Origin: JBJFCE01 sp964437825
GTDB taxonomy: Bacteria > Bacillota > Clostridia > Lachnospirales > Lachnospiraceae
Assembly: GCA_964437825.1 (NCBI GenBank)
Contig: CAYTIH010000005.1
Coordinates: 14,500-78,499, forward strand
Direction of reading: 5' to 3'
Length of the DNA stretch: 64,000 bases
Part shown: in pieces, positions 1 to 8,566 of the stretch
How positions within the stretch are numbered: the first letter of the stretch is position 1
How the letters are laid out: each line of letters starts with the position of its first letter
Notes under the pieces: model-generated
Told to the model about the DNA's origin: nothing
What the model saw: only the letters and a program-made list of their open reading frames with translations
Databases searched by the model: none
Position numbers and translations under genes: made by a program

Positions 1-2
1 CG

Positions 3-290
3 TGTTTAGCGCTTGGGCTTCTATTTCTGAACGGAGAAGGCGTGGAAAAGGATCAGGAACTAGCGCAGACTTTGCTGGGGAGATCGATGGAGTTTGGAAA
101 TCAAGAGGGGTATTTTACATATCATCAAATCTTTTCCAAAGGGAAAAAAGTGATTGATGATCATTCTTATCAGGTCATGTGTGAGGAATATGAAAAGACA
201 GCGGACCGGAACAAACAAAAAGAATTGGAAAAATACCTGAAACTGGGAACACAAGAGCAGCGGAAGAAGTTTTGGGACAGTCATGATTAA
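3..290 (+). CDS. Sel1-repeat protein, C-terminal fragment
   Basis: The reading frame is already open at the left edge, so this is the 3' part of a gene that starts outside the window; a GTG at 42 is internal, not a convincing start. Visible residues begin CLALGLLFLNGEGVEKD and continue ELAQTLLGRSMEFGN. That matches the Sel1-like repeat pattern (A..LG..Y.NG.GV..D...A...L..SAE.GN). Sel1 repeats are alpha-helical solenoids used for protein-protein contacts. The last 50 residues are charged and helical (EEYEKTADRNKQKELEKYLK). Function is unknown. A gap of more than 200 bases and a new promoter separate it from the next gene, so it is not part of the following block. Confidence 0.6.
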   Translation, partial: CLALGLLFLNGEGVEKDQELAQTLLGRSMEFGNQEGYFTYHQIFSKGKKVIDDHSYQVMCEEYEKTADRNKQKELEKYLKLGTQEQRKKFWDSHD

Positions 291-386
291 TGGCAAAAGA
301 AGTTATACAAATGCGGTACAGCGATATCATGTGGTTCTCATGCGATATATCGAAATGCGAATGTCATACGGTATAACGAAAAAGAA

Positions 387-415
387 TTGCAAATATAATG
401 GTTATTTGATATAAT
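387..415 (+). promoter_or_regulatory. Predicted sigma-A promoter for the FHA-ABC block
   Basis: TTGCAA at 387-392 and TATAAT at 410-415 are separated by exactly 17 bases. The site lies in the gap between the Sel1 gene and the FHA-ABC gene and would give a leader of roughly 110 bases before the TTG start at 530. Confidence 0.6.
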
Positions 416-529
416 GAAGCGGAATCTTAGCAATAAGAACAGTAAATTTCTTTTTATTTTGCAGCAACAGGGATCTTGTTGACCGTTGGATGAACGGTTT
501 GTTTCATGACTTTAGGGGAGGTAGATACC

Positions 530-2995
530 TTGACACAAAGAAACTGCATCACTGTCTTTATCGGAAATAATGATCCGCAGGTTTTTGATCTGGATTCCTT
601 TCATGCGGAGTATGTCCGGCTGGGGCGTGGCCCGTATCATGGTGATAAAAATAACGAGAAAAACGATATTGCGATATCACCGGACATCTCATTTGTCTCC
701 AGAGCGCACTGTACCTTTCACAAAACGAACGGCGGCTGGTATATCTGTGATGACAACAGCGTCAACGGCTTAAGCTTTAACGGAGTCAAAATCACTTCTC
801 AACGGCTCCATGACGGAGATAAGTTTTACATCGGGAAAAATATTAATGAAAGATGTGTAATTGCATTTTCTTCCCGGCGCAGTGAGAGCGGTTCTGCGAG
901 CACCGGAATCGATAAAGTGATTCTGACGGGGCGCAATAAATATGTTCTGGGGCGTGCCGGTGACTGCGATATAGTCATCAGACACCCTTCGGTATCGAGA
1001 CATCATTGTATTATCAGTGTTGAAAACGGGGCGTATTACATAAGCGACAATAATTCGATGAATGGCGTGATTTTGAACGGCAGTCCACTGGTCAAGAAGC
1101 AGAAGCTTGAGCAGATGGACAAAATTACGATTGCGGATACATCGATGGTGTTTTGCGACAGCTTTCTTTATTTCATCAAAAATAATGATGGCGTGAGTGT
1201 CGTTGCTCATGAAGTAACCAAGATGGTGAAAGCCGGAAAGGGAAAGAAGTGTATTACGGATCATGTCAGTCTGTCCGTCGAGCCGGGTGAATTTGTCGCC
1301 ATCATCGGCGGATCGGGCGCGGGTAAAACGACACTGCTGAACTGTCTTTCCGGTATGACCGATTTTACGTCGGGAGATATCCTGATCAACGGTGAGAGCA
1401 TTAAATCGAATAACCGCAGTATCAGAAGCATTATTGGCTACGTTCCGCAGAATGATATTGTTTATGACAATCTTACGCTGGAACGGATGCTTTTTTATTC
1501 GGCGCAGCTTCGTATGCCCAAGGATACCTCCAAAAGTGAGATTAAGCAGAAAATAGATGAAACCATCAAGATGGTTGAACTTGAGGCACACCGGAATACG
1601 ATTATCAGCAGGTTATCGGGAGGACAGAAAAAACGCGCCAGTATCGCTGTCGAGCTGCTTGCATCACCGAAGCTGTTTTTCCTTGATGAGCCGTCTTCGG
1701 GACTTGATCCGGGAACGGAAAAAAATCTGATGGGTATGCTCAAGAAGCTTACGCTGACAGGAAAGACGGTGATTATGGTCACCCATACGGTGCAGAACAT
1801 CGGCATGTGTGACAGGGTGATTTGCATGGGAAACGGCGGACTTCTGTGCTATTCCGGCGCCCCGTCAAAAGCGCTTGCATTTTTCGGCAAGAGCAGTATG
1901 ACGGATATTTATGAGGATTTGAATGAACATTCGCTGACAGTATCCGAGCGGTTTCGCAAAACAGCAAACAGCCTGAACCGATTTTCCCAACCCCTGCATA
2001 CGGAGAAGGAAAAGAAAAAAATTGACTTCATGAACGGTCTGCGGCAATTCGCGGTTATGACGAGAAGGTATGCGGAGATTATGCGAAACAGCAAAGCAAG
2101 GCTGATTCTTTTGATAGTAATGCCTGTGATCCTGACCATATTGGTGTGTATTGCATTTCAGGCTGACGGCAATCTCTATAATTATCTGGGACTGTCCGTG
2201 AACCGAACGAATCTTCCGTTCCTTGTGGGCAGCGATACGATGACTCTAATGTTTGCATTTGCATGCGCCGGATTCTGGGTGGGTATTTTTAACTCCGTAC
2301 AGGAAATCAGCAAGGAGCGTACCATATATGAGCGTGAGCAATTTACGGGGATTAAGCCGTTTCCGTATATTATGTCGAAATTTGTTATCATTACGCTCTT
2401 GTGCATCCTACAGGCGGCAATCATGGTGCTTTTGTTAACCTTCTTCACGAATACCACCGCTACCATTGACGGTAATATGTCCTCTGCAACGGCACTGAAG
2501 CTGGGCATGAACAAAAACGGAATTGTGTTTGCCAACGGCGGTCTATGGTTTGAACTTTACATAACCACACTGATGTCATTACTCAGTGCAATGTGCCTTG
2601 GACTTACCATATCTTCTGCCGTATCAAATGATATGGCGCTGGTAATATGTCCGATCTGTCTGCTCCCGCAGATTTTGTTTTCGGGCGTTGCATGTACCTT
2701 GTCGGGCATTACGGAAACCTTTTCCAATATCGTGACCTGCCGCTGGGCATGTATCGCTTATTTTACCTCGGCGGGCATTAATGATATGTATGCATCATGT
2801 ACCTATGATACGGGGGTATGGACAAAATCGGAATTCCAAAACGGTTTTGGCATTGATGAAGCATATTCGGCATATCGAACCTATCTCTTTGGACTGAATC
2901 CCGTTTGGAGTTCATGGCTGGCGTTACTTATTTTATCACTGGTATGTATTGCGTTAGCTGTTTTATTACTCCACATCAGGAAAAAAAGAAAATAA
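530..2995 (+). CDS. FHA-FHA-ABC exporter (ABCG-like, Rv1747 type)
   Basis: This 821-residue single-chain transporter has two forkhead-associated domains, an ATPase and a membrane domain. FHA1 (about residues 30-110) shows LGRG, SRAHC and NSVNG. FHA2 (about 140-207) shows LGRAGD, SRHHC and NSMNG. These are the phosphothreonine-binding signatures. The nucleotide-binding domain has Walker A GGSGAGKTT (about 260), signature LSGGQ (about 362) and Walker B LFFLDEP (about 382). The C-terminal third carries about six membrane segments of the ABC-2/ABCG kind. A TTG start at 530 is preferred over an ATG at 506 because AGGGGAGG (514-521) sits 8 bases before the TTG. In mycobacteria the same architecture (Rv1747) is phosphorylated by a Ser/Thr kinase. 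A kinase and phosphatases lie downstream in this cluster, so similar control is inferred. The substrate is unknown. Confidence 0.88.
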   Translation: MTQRNCITVFIGNNDPQVFDLDSFHAEYVRLGRGPYHGDKNNEKNDIAISPDISFVSRAHCTFHKTNGGWYICDDNSVNGLSFNGVKITSQRLHDGDKFYIGKNINERCVIAFSSRRSESGSASTGIDKVILTGRNKYVLGRAGDCDIVIRHPSVSRHHCIISVENGAYYISDNNSMNGVILNGSPLVKKQKLEQMDKITIADTSMVFCDSFLYFIKNNDGVSVVAHEVTKMVKAGKGKKCITDHVSLSVEPGEFVAIIGGSGAGKTTLLNCLSGMTDFTSGDILINGESIKSNNRSIRSIIGYVPQNDIVYDNLTLERMLFYSAQLRMPKDTSKSEIKQKIDETIKMVELEAHRNTIISRLSGGQKKRASIAVELLASPKLFFLDEPSSGLDPGTEKNLMGMLKKLTLTGKTVIMVTHTVQNIGMCDRVICMGNGGLLCYSGAPSKALAFFGKSSMTDIYEDLNEHSLTVSERFRKTANSLNRFSQPLHTEKEKKKIDFMNGLRQFAVMTRRYAEIMRNSKARLILLIVMPVILTILVCIAFQADGNLYNYLGLSVNRTNLPFLVGSDTMTLMFAFACAGFWVGIFNSVQEISKERTIYEREQFTGIKPFPYIMSKFVIITLLCILQAAIMVLLLTFFTNTTATIDGNMSSATALKLGMNKNGIVFANGGLWFELYITTLMSLLSAMCLGLTISSAVSNDMALVICPICLLPQILFSGVACTLSGITETFSNIVTCRWACIAYFTSAGINDMYASCTYDTGVWTKSEFQNGFGIDEAYSAYRTYLFGLNPVWSSWLALLILSLVCIALAVLLLHIRKKRK

Positions 2996-3059
2996 CACGT
3001 AACTGCGAAGCTCACCGGATCGTTTTGACGAGTATCACAAGCATCTAATGAAAACAAAA

Positions 3060-3262
3060 TAGGCAATTGCGAAACTCACCAAAATATTGCACCAATTGTG
3101 CAAATTGTATAAACATAAGCAGTCCCTTTGAAGGCGTCGGCACTTGGCGAGGTACTCTCGAGCCTAGTATCCGTTACGCCTGAAACGGAGCGCAAGCGTG
3201 ACTGCGTTGTTTATACAATTTGTGCAATTTCAATAACTGGGAAGGAGTTTCGCAATTACCTA
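3060..3262. repeat. MITE-like inverted repeat, copy A (complete)
   Basis: The ends are near-perfect inverted repeats: TAGGCAATTGCGAAACTC at 3060-3077 and the complement of TAGGTAATTGCGAAACTC at 3245-3262. A second inner pair (AAATTGTATAAACA on the left, its complement near 3208-3224) extends the symmetry, so the transcript could fold into one long hairpin. The middle contains AGGCGTCGGCACTTGGCG (3132-3149), shared with copy B at 8480. Copy C is at 43353-43480. The right end lies 32 bases before the lipoprotein start codon. No coding capacity is seen. Confidence 0.7.
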
Positions 3263-3294
3263 GAATGAAAACAAAAATGAAAAAGGAGAAAGCT

Positions 3295-4137
3295 ATGAAG
3301 AAGAAAAGAATTGTAAGGTGTGCAGCCATTCTCACTGTCTCAGCCGTTATGCTCACTGCCTGCGGAAGCGGAAACGATTACAACGCATATGCAACAGCAT
3401 ATAAAAAGGTAACGGCCAATGGGGGAATGCATGCGGATTTTGACGTTTCGCTCAAAATGGATGGCACCACGACAAACAGTGAAGGAACCTTTAAGCTTGA
3501 CACATCGGATGGGAACAATATTCTCTATTATGAAATGAATGTGGATGGCAATACCGTTACCCAGTTTTCCGACGGAAGCTATATCTATACCGAGTCCGGG
3601 GGACACAAAACAAAATATGCCCTTAATGCAAAGCCTTCTGCATCTTCGGACAGGGATGAGGTTTCGCAAAAGGATGCTGCATCAGGAGGCTCCTTTAACA
3701 CAGAGCAATTCCTGAGTGAGTTTTCGAACTTCATGGAAGCAGGAAAGATCAAGGAGCTTGGATTGCTTTCGCCCATTGAACGTGCTGCAGTAACCGGCGT
3801 GAGCGAGAAAAACGGTGTTTACACACTGTCATTTTCGGACTCTCTGGTAAAGAAATATCTCAATACCATGATCGAGAATGAGACCCAGTCATCAAGCGGG
3901 GATACGCTCAGTATCGATGAAATGAATAATTTTACCTATCAGGCAACGGTTAAGGACGGGATTGTAACAAATGTACAGTACAGCGGAACAATCGTGGTAA
4001 AGGTTCCAGGTTCCCTGATGGCTTCGGGTGAAGAAACCAGCTATGATATGGACTTTACGATCAAGATTACATTTATTAACCCCGGCGATGCGGTTGAGGT
4101 AACGATTCCGTCAACGGATGGATATGAAGAACTTTAA
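3295..4137 (+). CDS. Predicted secreted lipoprotein
   Basis: This 280-residue protein has a classic lipoprotein signal: a KKKR basic start, a hydrophobic stretch and the lipobox LTAC with the lipidated Cys at residue 23. ATG 3295 is chosen because AAAGGAG lies a few bases upstream and the signal peptide begins there; an in-frame ATG at 3220 lies inside the upstream inverted repeat. The mature part begins NDYNAYATAYKKV and consists of alternating beta strands (FDVSLKMDGTT, LYYEMNVDGNTV, GSYIYTESGG). That recalls the DUF6612/LppX-LolA-like fold of Gram-positive lipoproteins. It should sit on the outer face of the membrane. It follows the FHA-ABC exporter and could be its partner, but that is inference. 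The exact family was not identified. Confidence 0.78.
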   Translation: MKKKRIVRCAAILTVSAVMLTACGSGNDYNAYATAYKKVTANGGMHADFDVSLKMDGTTTNSEGTFKLDTSDGNNILYYEMNVDGNTVTQFSDGSYIYTESGGHKTKYALNAKPSASSDRDEVSQKDAASGGSFNTEQFLSEFSNFMEAGKIKELGLLSPIERAAVTGVSEKNGVYTLSFSDSLVKKYLNTMIENETQSSSGDTLSIDEMNNFTYQATVKDGIVTNVQYSGTIVVKVPGSLMASGEETSYDMDFTIKITFINPGDAVEVTIPSTDGYEEL

Positions 4138-4238
4138 GCAGAGTGTAAAAGGAAAATATGATAGATCGCTGCGGCCGGTGAAGCCGATCGGACTTCACTG
4201 CTGCTGCGGCAGGTATCTCTAAGCGGAATGGAGATTCA

Positions 4239-6377
4239 ATGAGCGAGTTTAATCCTACCGAAATTAAAATTATCGATCAGCAGTCGCTGATTCATTTAGG
4301 AAGTCTTGATTCCTTTGATATTACCGAAGGCGGAAAGAAAGCCGCAAGACTGATTCTTGAGTATCTTGAGAATGAGAATAAAAATAATAAAAACAAATTA
4401 AAAAAGGCTATTGAAATTTATGAGAGCATCATTCCAAACGAAAATTTCGGCGGTGAATATACTGCGCTGGAATGGCTGTGTAAATATTTTCTTGCTGATG
4501 AGTCTGTGAGAAAAGAGCTTACAACACAGCCCATGGTGGACAGCTTTCGGAATATGATGACAGAAAATCATTATGATAATCTCATTACTTATCTGAAATA
4601 CAAATACCACATTGTGGAGTATGGTCCGGGAGATAATACCGAGATAAAGGCGCGTATGCGTTTCCTTGAGGATTATATCCTGTTTAATAATCCGGACAGA
4701 GAGCGCTGGGAAACAACCCGTGAAAATCTTGAAAAATTCAACCTGAAGAAAGGGATGCATATTGCTGATGTGGGCTGTGGACCGGGATATTATACCTTCC
4801 GATTTGCCAATGTCGTAGGAAATGAAGGAAAGGTTTATGCAATCGAAACCAATCCGCGCCACTTGGATTATCTGTGCAGATATGTATCCGATTATGAAAT
4901 CAAAAATGTCGAGATTGTGGAGAGCAGCTTTGAGGGGATCGGACTTTCTAAGGACATCAAGGTTGATCTTGTCTATATCTGCTCACTGTACCACAATGTC
5001 TATGCGGCATTTACCGATGCGGAGCGCGACAGCTTTGTAGGAAGCATTCGTCATGCACTGAACGAGAACGGAAGGCTCATTATTGTAGATAATGACCTTG
5101 TTACCGAGGAGGAGCTGCCGTATCATGGCCCGTATGTGAATAAAAATATGCTGATCAGCCAGCTCTGGTATTATGGCTTCAAACTCACGGATACCTTCCA
5201 GTTCACACCGCAGAGATATGTACTGCTTTTTGATATGGTAGATATCCCGCAGCAGAGACGCCATGAAGCCAGTACGGCGTCCGCCAATACGATTTTGGTA
5301 AAATCGGCAGCCTCCCTTGTAAGGTACAGAATCATAGGAACCTCAACCTCCGGCTATACACTTAGGGGGAAAAAGGCAGGACGCATTATGTATGAGGGCT
5401 TTCTGGAGGACAGCGAGATCAAGTTAAAGCAGGCTTATGAGGGGTTTGAGAAGCTGTATCCGTTAGAGAGGGTCGGTGATGATTATACGGCGCTGATGTG
5501 GTTTATATCCTATCGTCTTGCGGATCAGGAGAAACGCAGGGAAATGACAAGGGATAAACTGACGGCTTTTTATTGCGATTATTTCTGTGACAATGACTTT
5601 GAAAGACTGAAAACCTATCTTTTATATAAATTCCATTTGGAACTGCCGGATCCCGATCAGGCCTCGGTTGACACAAATTTTGAATATAACGGCAAGGATT
5701 TTCCGGTGCCGACGCTGAATGAATGGAATGAATTTCTGGTTTTCAACAATCCGAACCGATATCTGTGGGAAAAGACGCAGGAAATGCTTGATTTTATAAA
5801 TATCCGTGCAGGTGAAACGGTTGCGGATATCGGGTGCGGGGGAGGATATTTCTCCTGGCAGTTTTCGCAGGCGGCGGGCGATTCCGGAATGGTTTATGCA
5901 ACTGAGATCAACAGAGATGCGCTCGGATATCTTGAGGGATTTATCAAGCAGAGCGGAGTCAGGAACATCAAGACACTTGTTGCCAAAATGAATGATGCAT
6001 GCCTGCCCGAAAACAGCTTTGACACTGTTTTCATGTGTTCCATGTACCATGCGGTTTATATCACGGATATTGAATTTGTCAAAGATGAATTTATTGCCAG
6101 CCTGCATAAGGCACTGAAAAAAGACGGCCGGCTTGTGATCGTAGATAATAATATTACCGAAAACGGAGTTCCGTCCTACTATGGTCCCGGTATTATGCCG
6201 GAACTGATCATTGCACAGCTTCATTATTATGGATTTCGGCTGGTGAAATCCCTGTCATTGATTCCGCAGCGGTTTGTGCTTGTGTTTGAACAGATTTCGG
6301 ATTATGTGCCGCCCAAAAAGACGGAAAGCGAGAAAAAGCGTAATGGTCAAAGTAAGCTTCAAAAATTATTGCGATAA
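4239..6377 (+). CDS. Tandem-duplicated SAM-dependent methyltransferase
   Basis: This 712-residue protein consists of two homologous halves of about 350 residues. Each half has a helical N-terminal part (EYTALEWL...LADES and DYTALMWF...LADQE), a FNNP.R..WE.T motif, and a class I Rossmann methyltransferase domain. SAM-binding motif I is DVGCGPG at about 177 and DIGCGGG at about 530. Both halves then have the acidic motif (AIETN, ATEIN), a C/M-CS-YH segment and LIIVDND/LVIVDNN. The methyltransferase family is clear but the substrate is not. Both SAM sites look intact, so both halves may be catalytic. The gene starts about 100 bases after the lipoprotein and overlaps the next gene by 35 bases, suggesting translational coupling. 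No single known family with this duplicated architecture was recognised. Confidence 0.82.
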   Translation: MSEFNPTEIKIIDQQSLIHLGSLDSFDITEGGKKAARLILEYLENENKNNKNKLKKAIEIYESIIPNENFGGEYTALEWLCKYFLADESVRKELTTQPMVDSFRNMMTENHYDNLITYLKYKYHIVEYGPGDNTEIKARMRFLEDYILFNNPDRERWETTRENLEKFNLKKGMHIADVGCGPGYYTFRFANVVGNEGKVYAIETNPRHLDYLCRYVSDYEIKNVEIVESSFEGIGLSKDIKVDLVYICSLYHNVYAAFTDAERDSFVGSIRHALNENGRLIIVDNDLVTEEELPYHGPYVNKNMLISQLWYYGFKLTDTFQFTPQRYVLLFDMVDIPQQRRHEASTASANTILVKSAASLVRYRIIGTSTSGYTLRGKKAGRIMYEGFLEDSEIKLKQAYEGFEKLYPLERVGDDYTALMWFISYRLADQEKRREMTRDKLTAFYCDYFCDNDFERLKTYLLYKFHLELPDPDQASVDTNFEYNGKDFPVPTLNEWNEFLVFNNPNRYLWEKTQEMLDFINIRAGETVADIGCGGGYFSWQFSQAAGDSGMVYATEINRDALGYLEGFIKQSGVRNIKTLVAKMNDACLPENSFDTVFMCSMYHAVYITDIEFVKDEFIASLHKALKKDGRLVIVDNNITENGVPSYYGPGIMPELIIAQLHYYGFRLVKSLSLIPQRFVLVFEQISDYVPPKKTESEKKRNGQSKLQKLLR

Positions 6378-7050
6378 AAAAACAGAAGAAAGGGAGTCTT
6401 CTTATTTTAAGCTATGCAGCCGCGGGAAAGCTGCGGCCTGCAGTGTTGCATATCCGACAAAAGAGAGTCGTTCCGATGCGGCTTGTGAACGGGTAGTAGG
6501 AGTCAGCGTTGACAGCTTTCTGCGGCGCCCTTCTCTTTGCGATGAAGCGATCAATACCATATCCGGTTTTATAAATGAAGGAGTCTATATTCTTCAGGAG
6601 CCCGATAAATCCTTCCTCTGCAGCAGCGCGAGTCTCTATGTCCTTCGTGGCAGAGCACGCTGGATTGTCTCGGGGAATGCAAGAGTTTATCACTTTTGTG
6701 GCGCAGGGCATGTAAATGTATCCCGGGAAAGCAGGGAGCCTTTGTTTGGGGAGAAAGTGCGCTTTAAACCGGAGGCAGAGCCTGAATTTGATGTTTCCTA
6801 TGGTACCGACATATTCTTGCTGTGCAGCGGCGCGGACCACATTCAAATTGATGAGTTAATAAAGAATATCGCTCCGCTCGATCAGGAAACTTTGAATAAG
6901 TCTGAACTTGATGAATGGATGGATGCAGTCATTTCCGGCTTTCACGCAAGAGCATGTTCGGCTGCAGTACTTGCTTTTACCGAACAAAAGCACGGTTTAT
7001 TAGGATTATTCGGAAATTCTGTCAATGCAATGAGGTGCCCAAATGAATGA
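6343..7050 (+). CDS. Degenerate PP2C-like protein (predicted pseudophosphatase)
   Basis: This 235-residue protein overlaps the methyltransferase stop by 35 bases and the permease start by 8. The second half lines up with PP2C phosphatases: LYVLRGRARWIVSGNARVYH corresponds to the ...VGDSRVY... strand, FLLCSGADHI to LVCSDGFWE, and SAAVLAFTE to DNYTAVI. The residues that hold the metals are changed (GD to GN, SDG to SGA), and no DGMGG motif is seen near the N terminus. Loss of catalysis is therefore inferred, with a role as a phosphoprotein-binding or regulatory subunit. ATG 6343 is the chosen start; no strong binding site is visible, in keeping with coupled translation. Two apparently active PP2C genes lie downstream. 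The assignment rests on motif-level similarity only. Confidence 0.55.
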   Translation: MVKVSFKNYCDKKTEERESSYFKLCSRGKAAACSVAYPTKESRSDAACERVVGVSVDSFLRRPSLCDEAINTISGFINEGVYILQEPDKSFLCSSASLYVLRGRARWIVSGNARVYHFCGAGHVNVSRESREPLFGEKVRFKPEAEPEFDVSYGTDIFLLCSGADHIQIDELIKNIAPLDQETLNKSELDEWMDAVISGFHARACSAAVLAFTEQKHGLLGLFGNSVNAMRCPNE

Positions 7051-8452
7051 AATCAAAAAGAACAGATGTTATCTGAAGCTATTAGGAATCCTACTGGCGG
7101 CTATATCGATCTTTCTGTCCTGCATTCTTACTTCCGACGATCTGTCGAAGCAGGCGGTACGGACAATGGGAGTTCTTGCAGCAACGTTGTTTCTGTTGAT
7201 TTTTGAGTCGTTCAATGTCTGCATATCCTGTCTGCTTTCCTCGGCAATGTTGTTTGCATTCGGATGCGTTGATAATATTACGGCAGCATTCAGCGGGTTC
7301 TCAAATCATATCCTCTATTTTACAACTGCTTCATTTGGGATTTCTTTTGCCTTTCAGAAATCTCTGCTCAGTAAAAAATTGATTGGTCTGATGATTCGCT
7401 GTGAGAAGCTGGGAATCAAGAGAATTACTTTTATTTTTATGCTGTGTGCGGCAGCGCTTTCCGCAATTATGTCAAATGTTGCCGCCGTAGTGATATTCAT
7501 ACCTTATGTGGAGATGTTTCTGGATTATTTCCATGATCAAGAGGACAAGGCGAAATCCAGACGCTGTATGATGATATGTCTTACAGTATCTGCGCTGATC
7601 GGCGGTATGATTACTCCGGCCGGATCCAGTATGAATCTGATCTGTCTTGATATGTTGGAAACATATGCAGGAATCAATATGAGATTTATTGACTGGATTA
7701 TGATCGGACTTCCGCTTGCACTGATGATGCTTGCGATTGCATTTTTCATTATAACGGCGGTATTCCCACCGGTACCCCCAAAACCGGAGGAGATGCAGGA
7801 GTATTTGAAAGCAGTCAGGGAGAGTAAAGCCGTATCCTCCAGGGACATATATATCGGAGTTTTGATTCTGGGAATTGTGTTTACGTGGATCTTAAGTTCA
7901 TGGGTTTCCGGAATTAATATTACCGTCACAACGATTATAGGACTTGCGCTTATGTTTTTTCCCGGGTTCGGGATTATGACATGGGAAGAATTTTCAGGGG
8001 CGATCAGCTGGCCGACCTTTTTTGTGGCGGGAAATTTGATTTCTGTGGCAAGTGCGGTAACGGCCACAGGTTTATGTGATTATTTTACAGAACTGCTGTT
8101 TCCCAAGGGAATTGCCGGTTATCCGGAGTTTATCATAGTCATGCAGATTGCGGCAATTACCTTTGTGTTTATGGCGATTCTGCCGTCTGCACCGGCGGTC
8201 ATTACGATATTATCGCCCATTATTATCAATTTTGCCAATAGAAACGGACTAAATCCCGTTATGCTGCTTATGACAAGCGCACTTTGTGTATCAAATATTT
8301 ATTTGTTCCCTCTGGATGCACCGTTAGTTGTGGCGTATGACAGAAAAGCGTTCCGAATGTTTGATCTGCCGAAGGCTACCATATGGATTCAGCTTGTTAT
8401 GATACTGGTTGTATCGGTATGGATTCCGCTTATATTTCATCTTGCATTTTAG
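7043..8452 (+). CDS. DASS/SLC13-type anion permease
   Basis: This 469-residue, very hydrophobic protein has about 11-12 membrane segments. The signature segments AIMSNVAAVVIFIP (about residue 140) and GGMITPAGSSMN (about 190) correspond to the paired SNT-like hairpin motifs of the divalent anion:sodium symporter/ArsB-NhaD superfamily. A matching region in the second half is LPSAPAVITILSP. Family members carry dicarboxylates, sulfate or other anions, usually with sodium. The substrate here cannot be read from sequence. The ATG overlaps the stop of the pseudophosphatase gene by 8 bases with GAGG just upstream, so the two are likely translationally coupled. It lies inside the kinase/phosphatase/FHA cluster, which suggests controlled uptake or efflux. 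Confidence 0.75.
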   Translation: MNEIKKNRCYLKLLGILLAAISIFLSCILTSDDLSKQAVRTMGVLAATLFLLIFESFNVCISCLLSSAMLFAFGCVDNITAAFSGFSNHILYFTTASFGISFAFQKSLLSKKLIGLMIRCEKLGIKRITFIFMLCAAALSAIMSNVAAVVIFIPYVEMFLDYFHDQEDKAKSRRCMMICLTVSALIGGMITPAGSSMNLICLDMLETYAGINMRFIDWIMIGLPLALMMLAIAFFIITAVFPPVPPKPEEMQEYLKAVRESKAVSSRDIYIGVLILGIVFTWILSSWVSGINITVTTIIGLALMFFPGFGIMTWEEFSGAISWPTFFVAGNLISVASAVTATGLCDYFTELLFPKGIAGYPEFIIVMQIAAITFVFMAILPSAPAVITILSPIIINFANRNGLNPVMLLMTSALCVSNIYLFPLDAPLVVAYDRKAFRMFDLPKATIWIQLVMILVVSVWIPLIFHLAF

Positions 8453-8479
8453 CGGTTTCGGGGTTATCTGCCCTACCAT

Positions 8480-8535
8480 AGGCGTCGGCACTTGGCGCAA
8501 TTGGGGCAAAATCCAGTGAGTTTCGCAATTAACTA
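8480..8535. repeat. MITE-like repeat, copy B (truncated)
   Basis: It shares AGGCGTCGGCACTTGGCG (8480-8497) with copy A and ends with GAGTTTCGCAATTAACTA (8518-8535), the right inverted-repeat end. The left arm is missing. The right end lies 31 bases before the radical SAM start codon at 8567. Confidence 0.6.
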
Positions 8536-8566
8536 ATATTGTACCAAAATGAAAGGAGTAATCCGT

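Noticed and set aside
770..1591. 273-codon frame on the minus strand inside the FHA-ABC gene
   Set aside because: It lies antisense to a gene with clear FHA and ABC motifs, has no family signature and no binding site.
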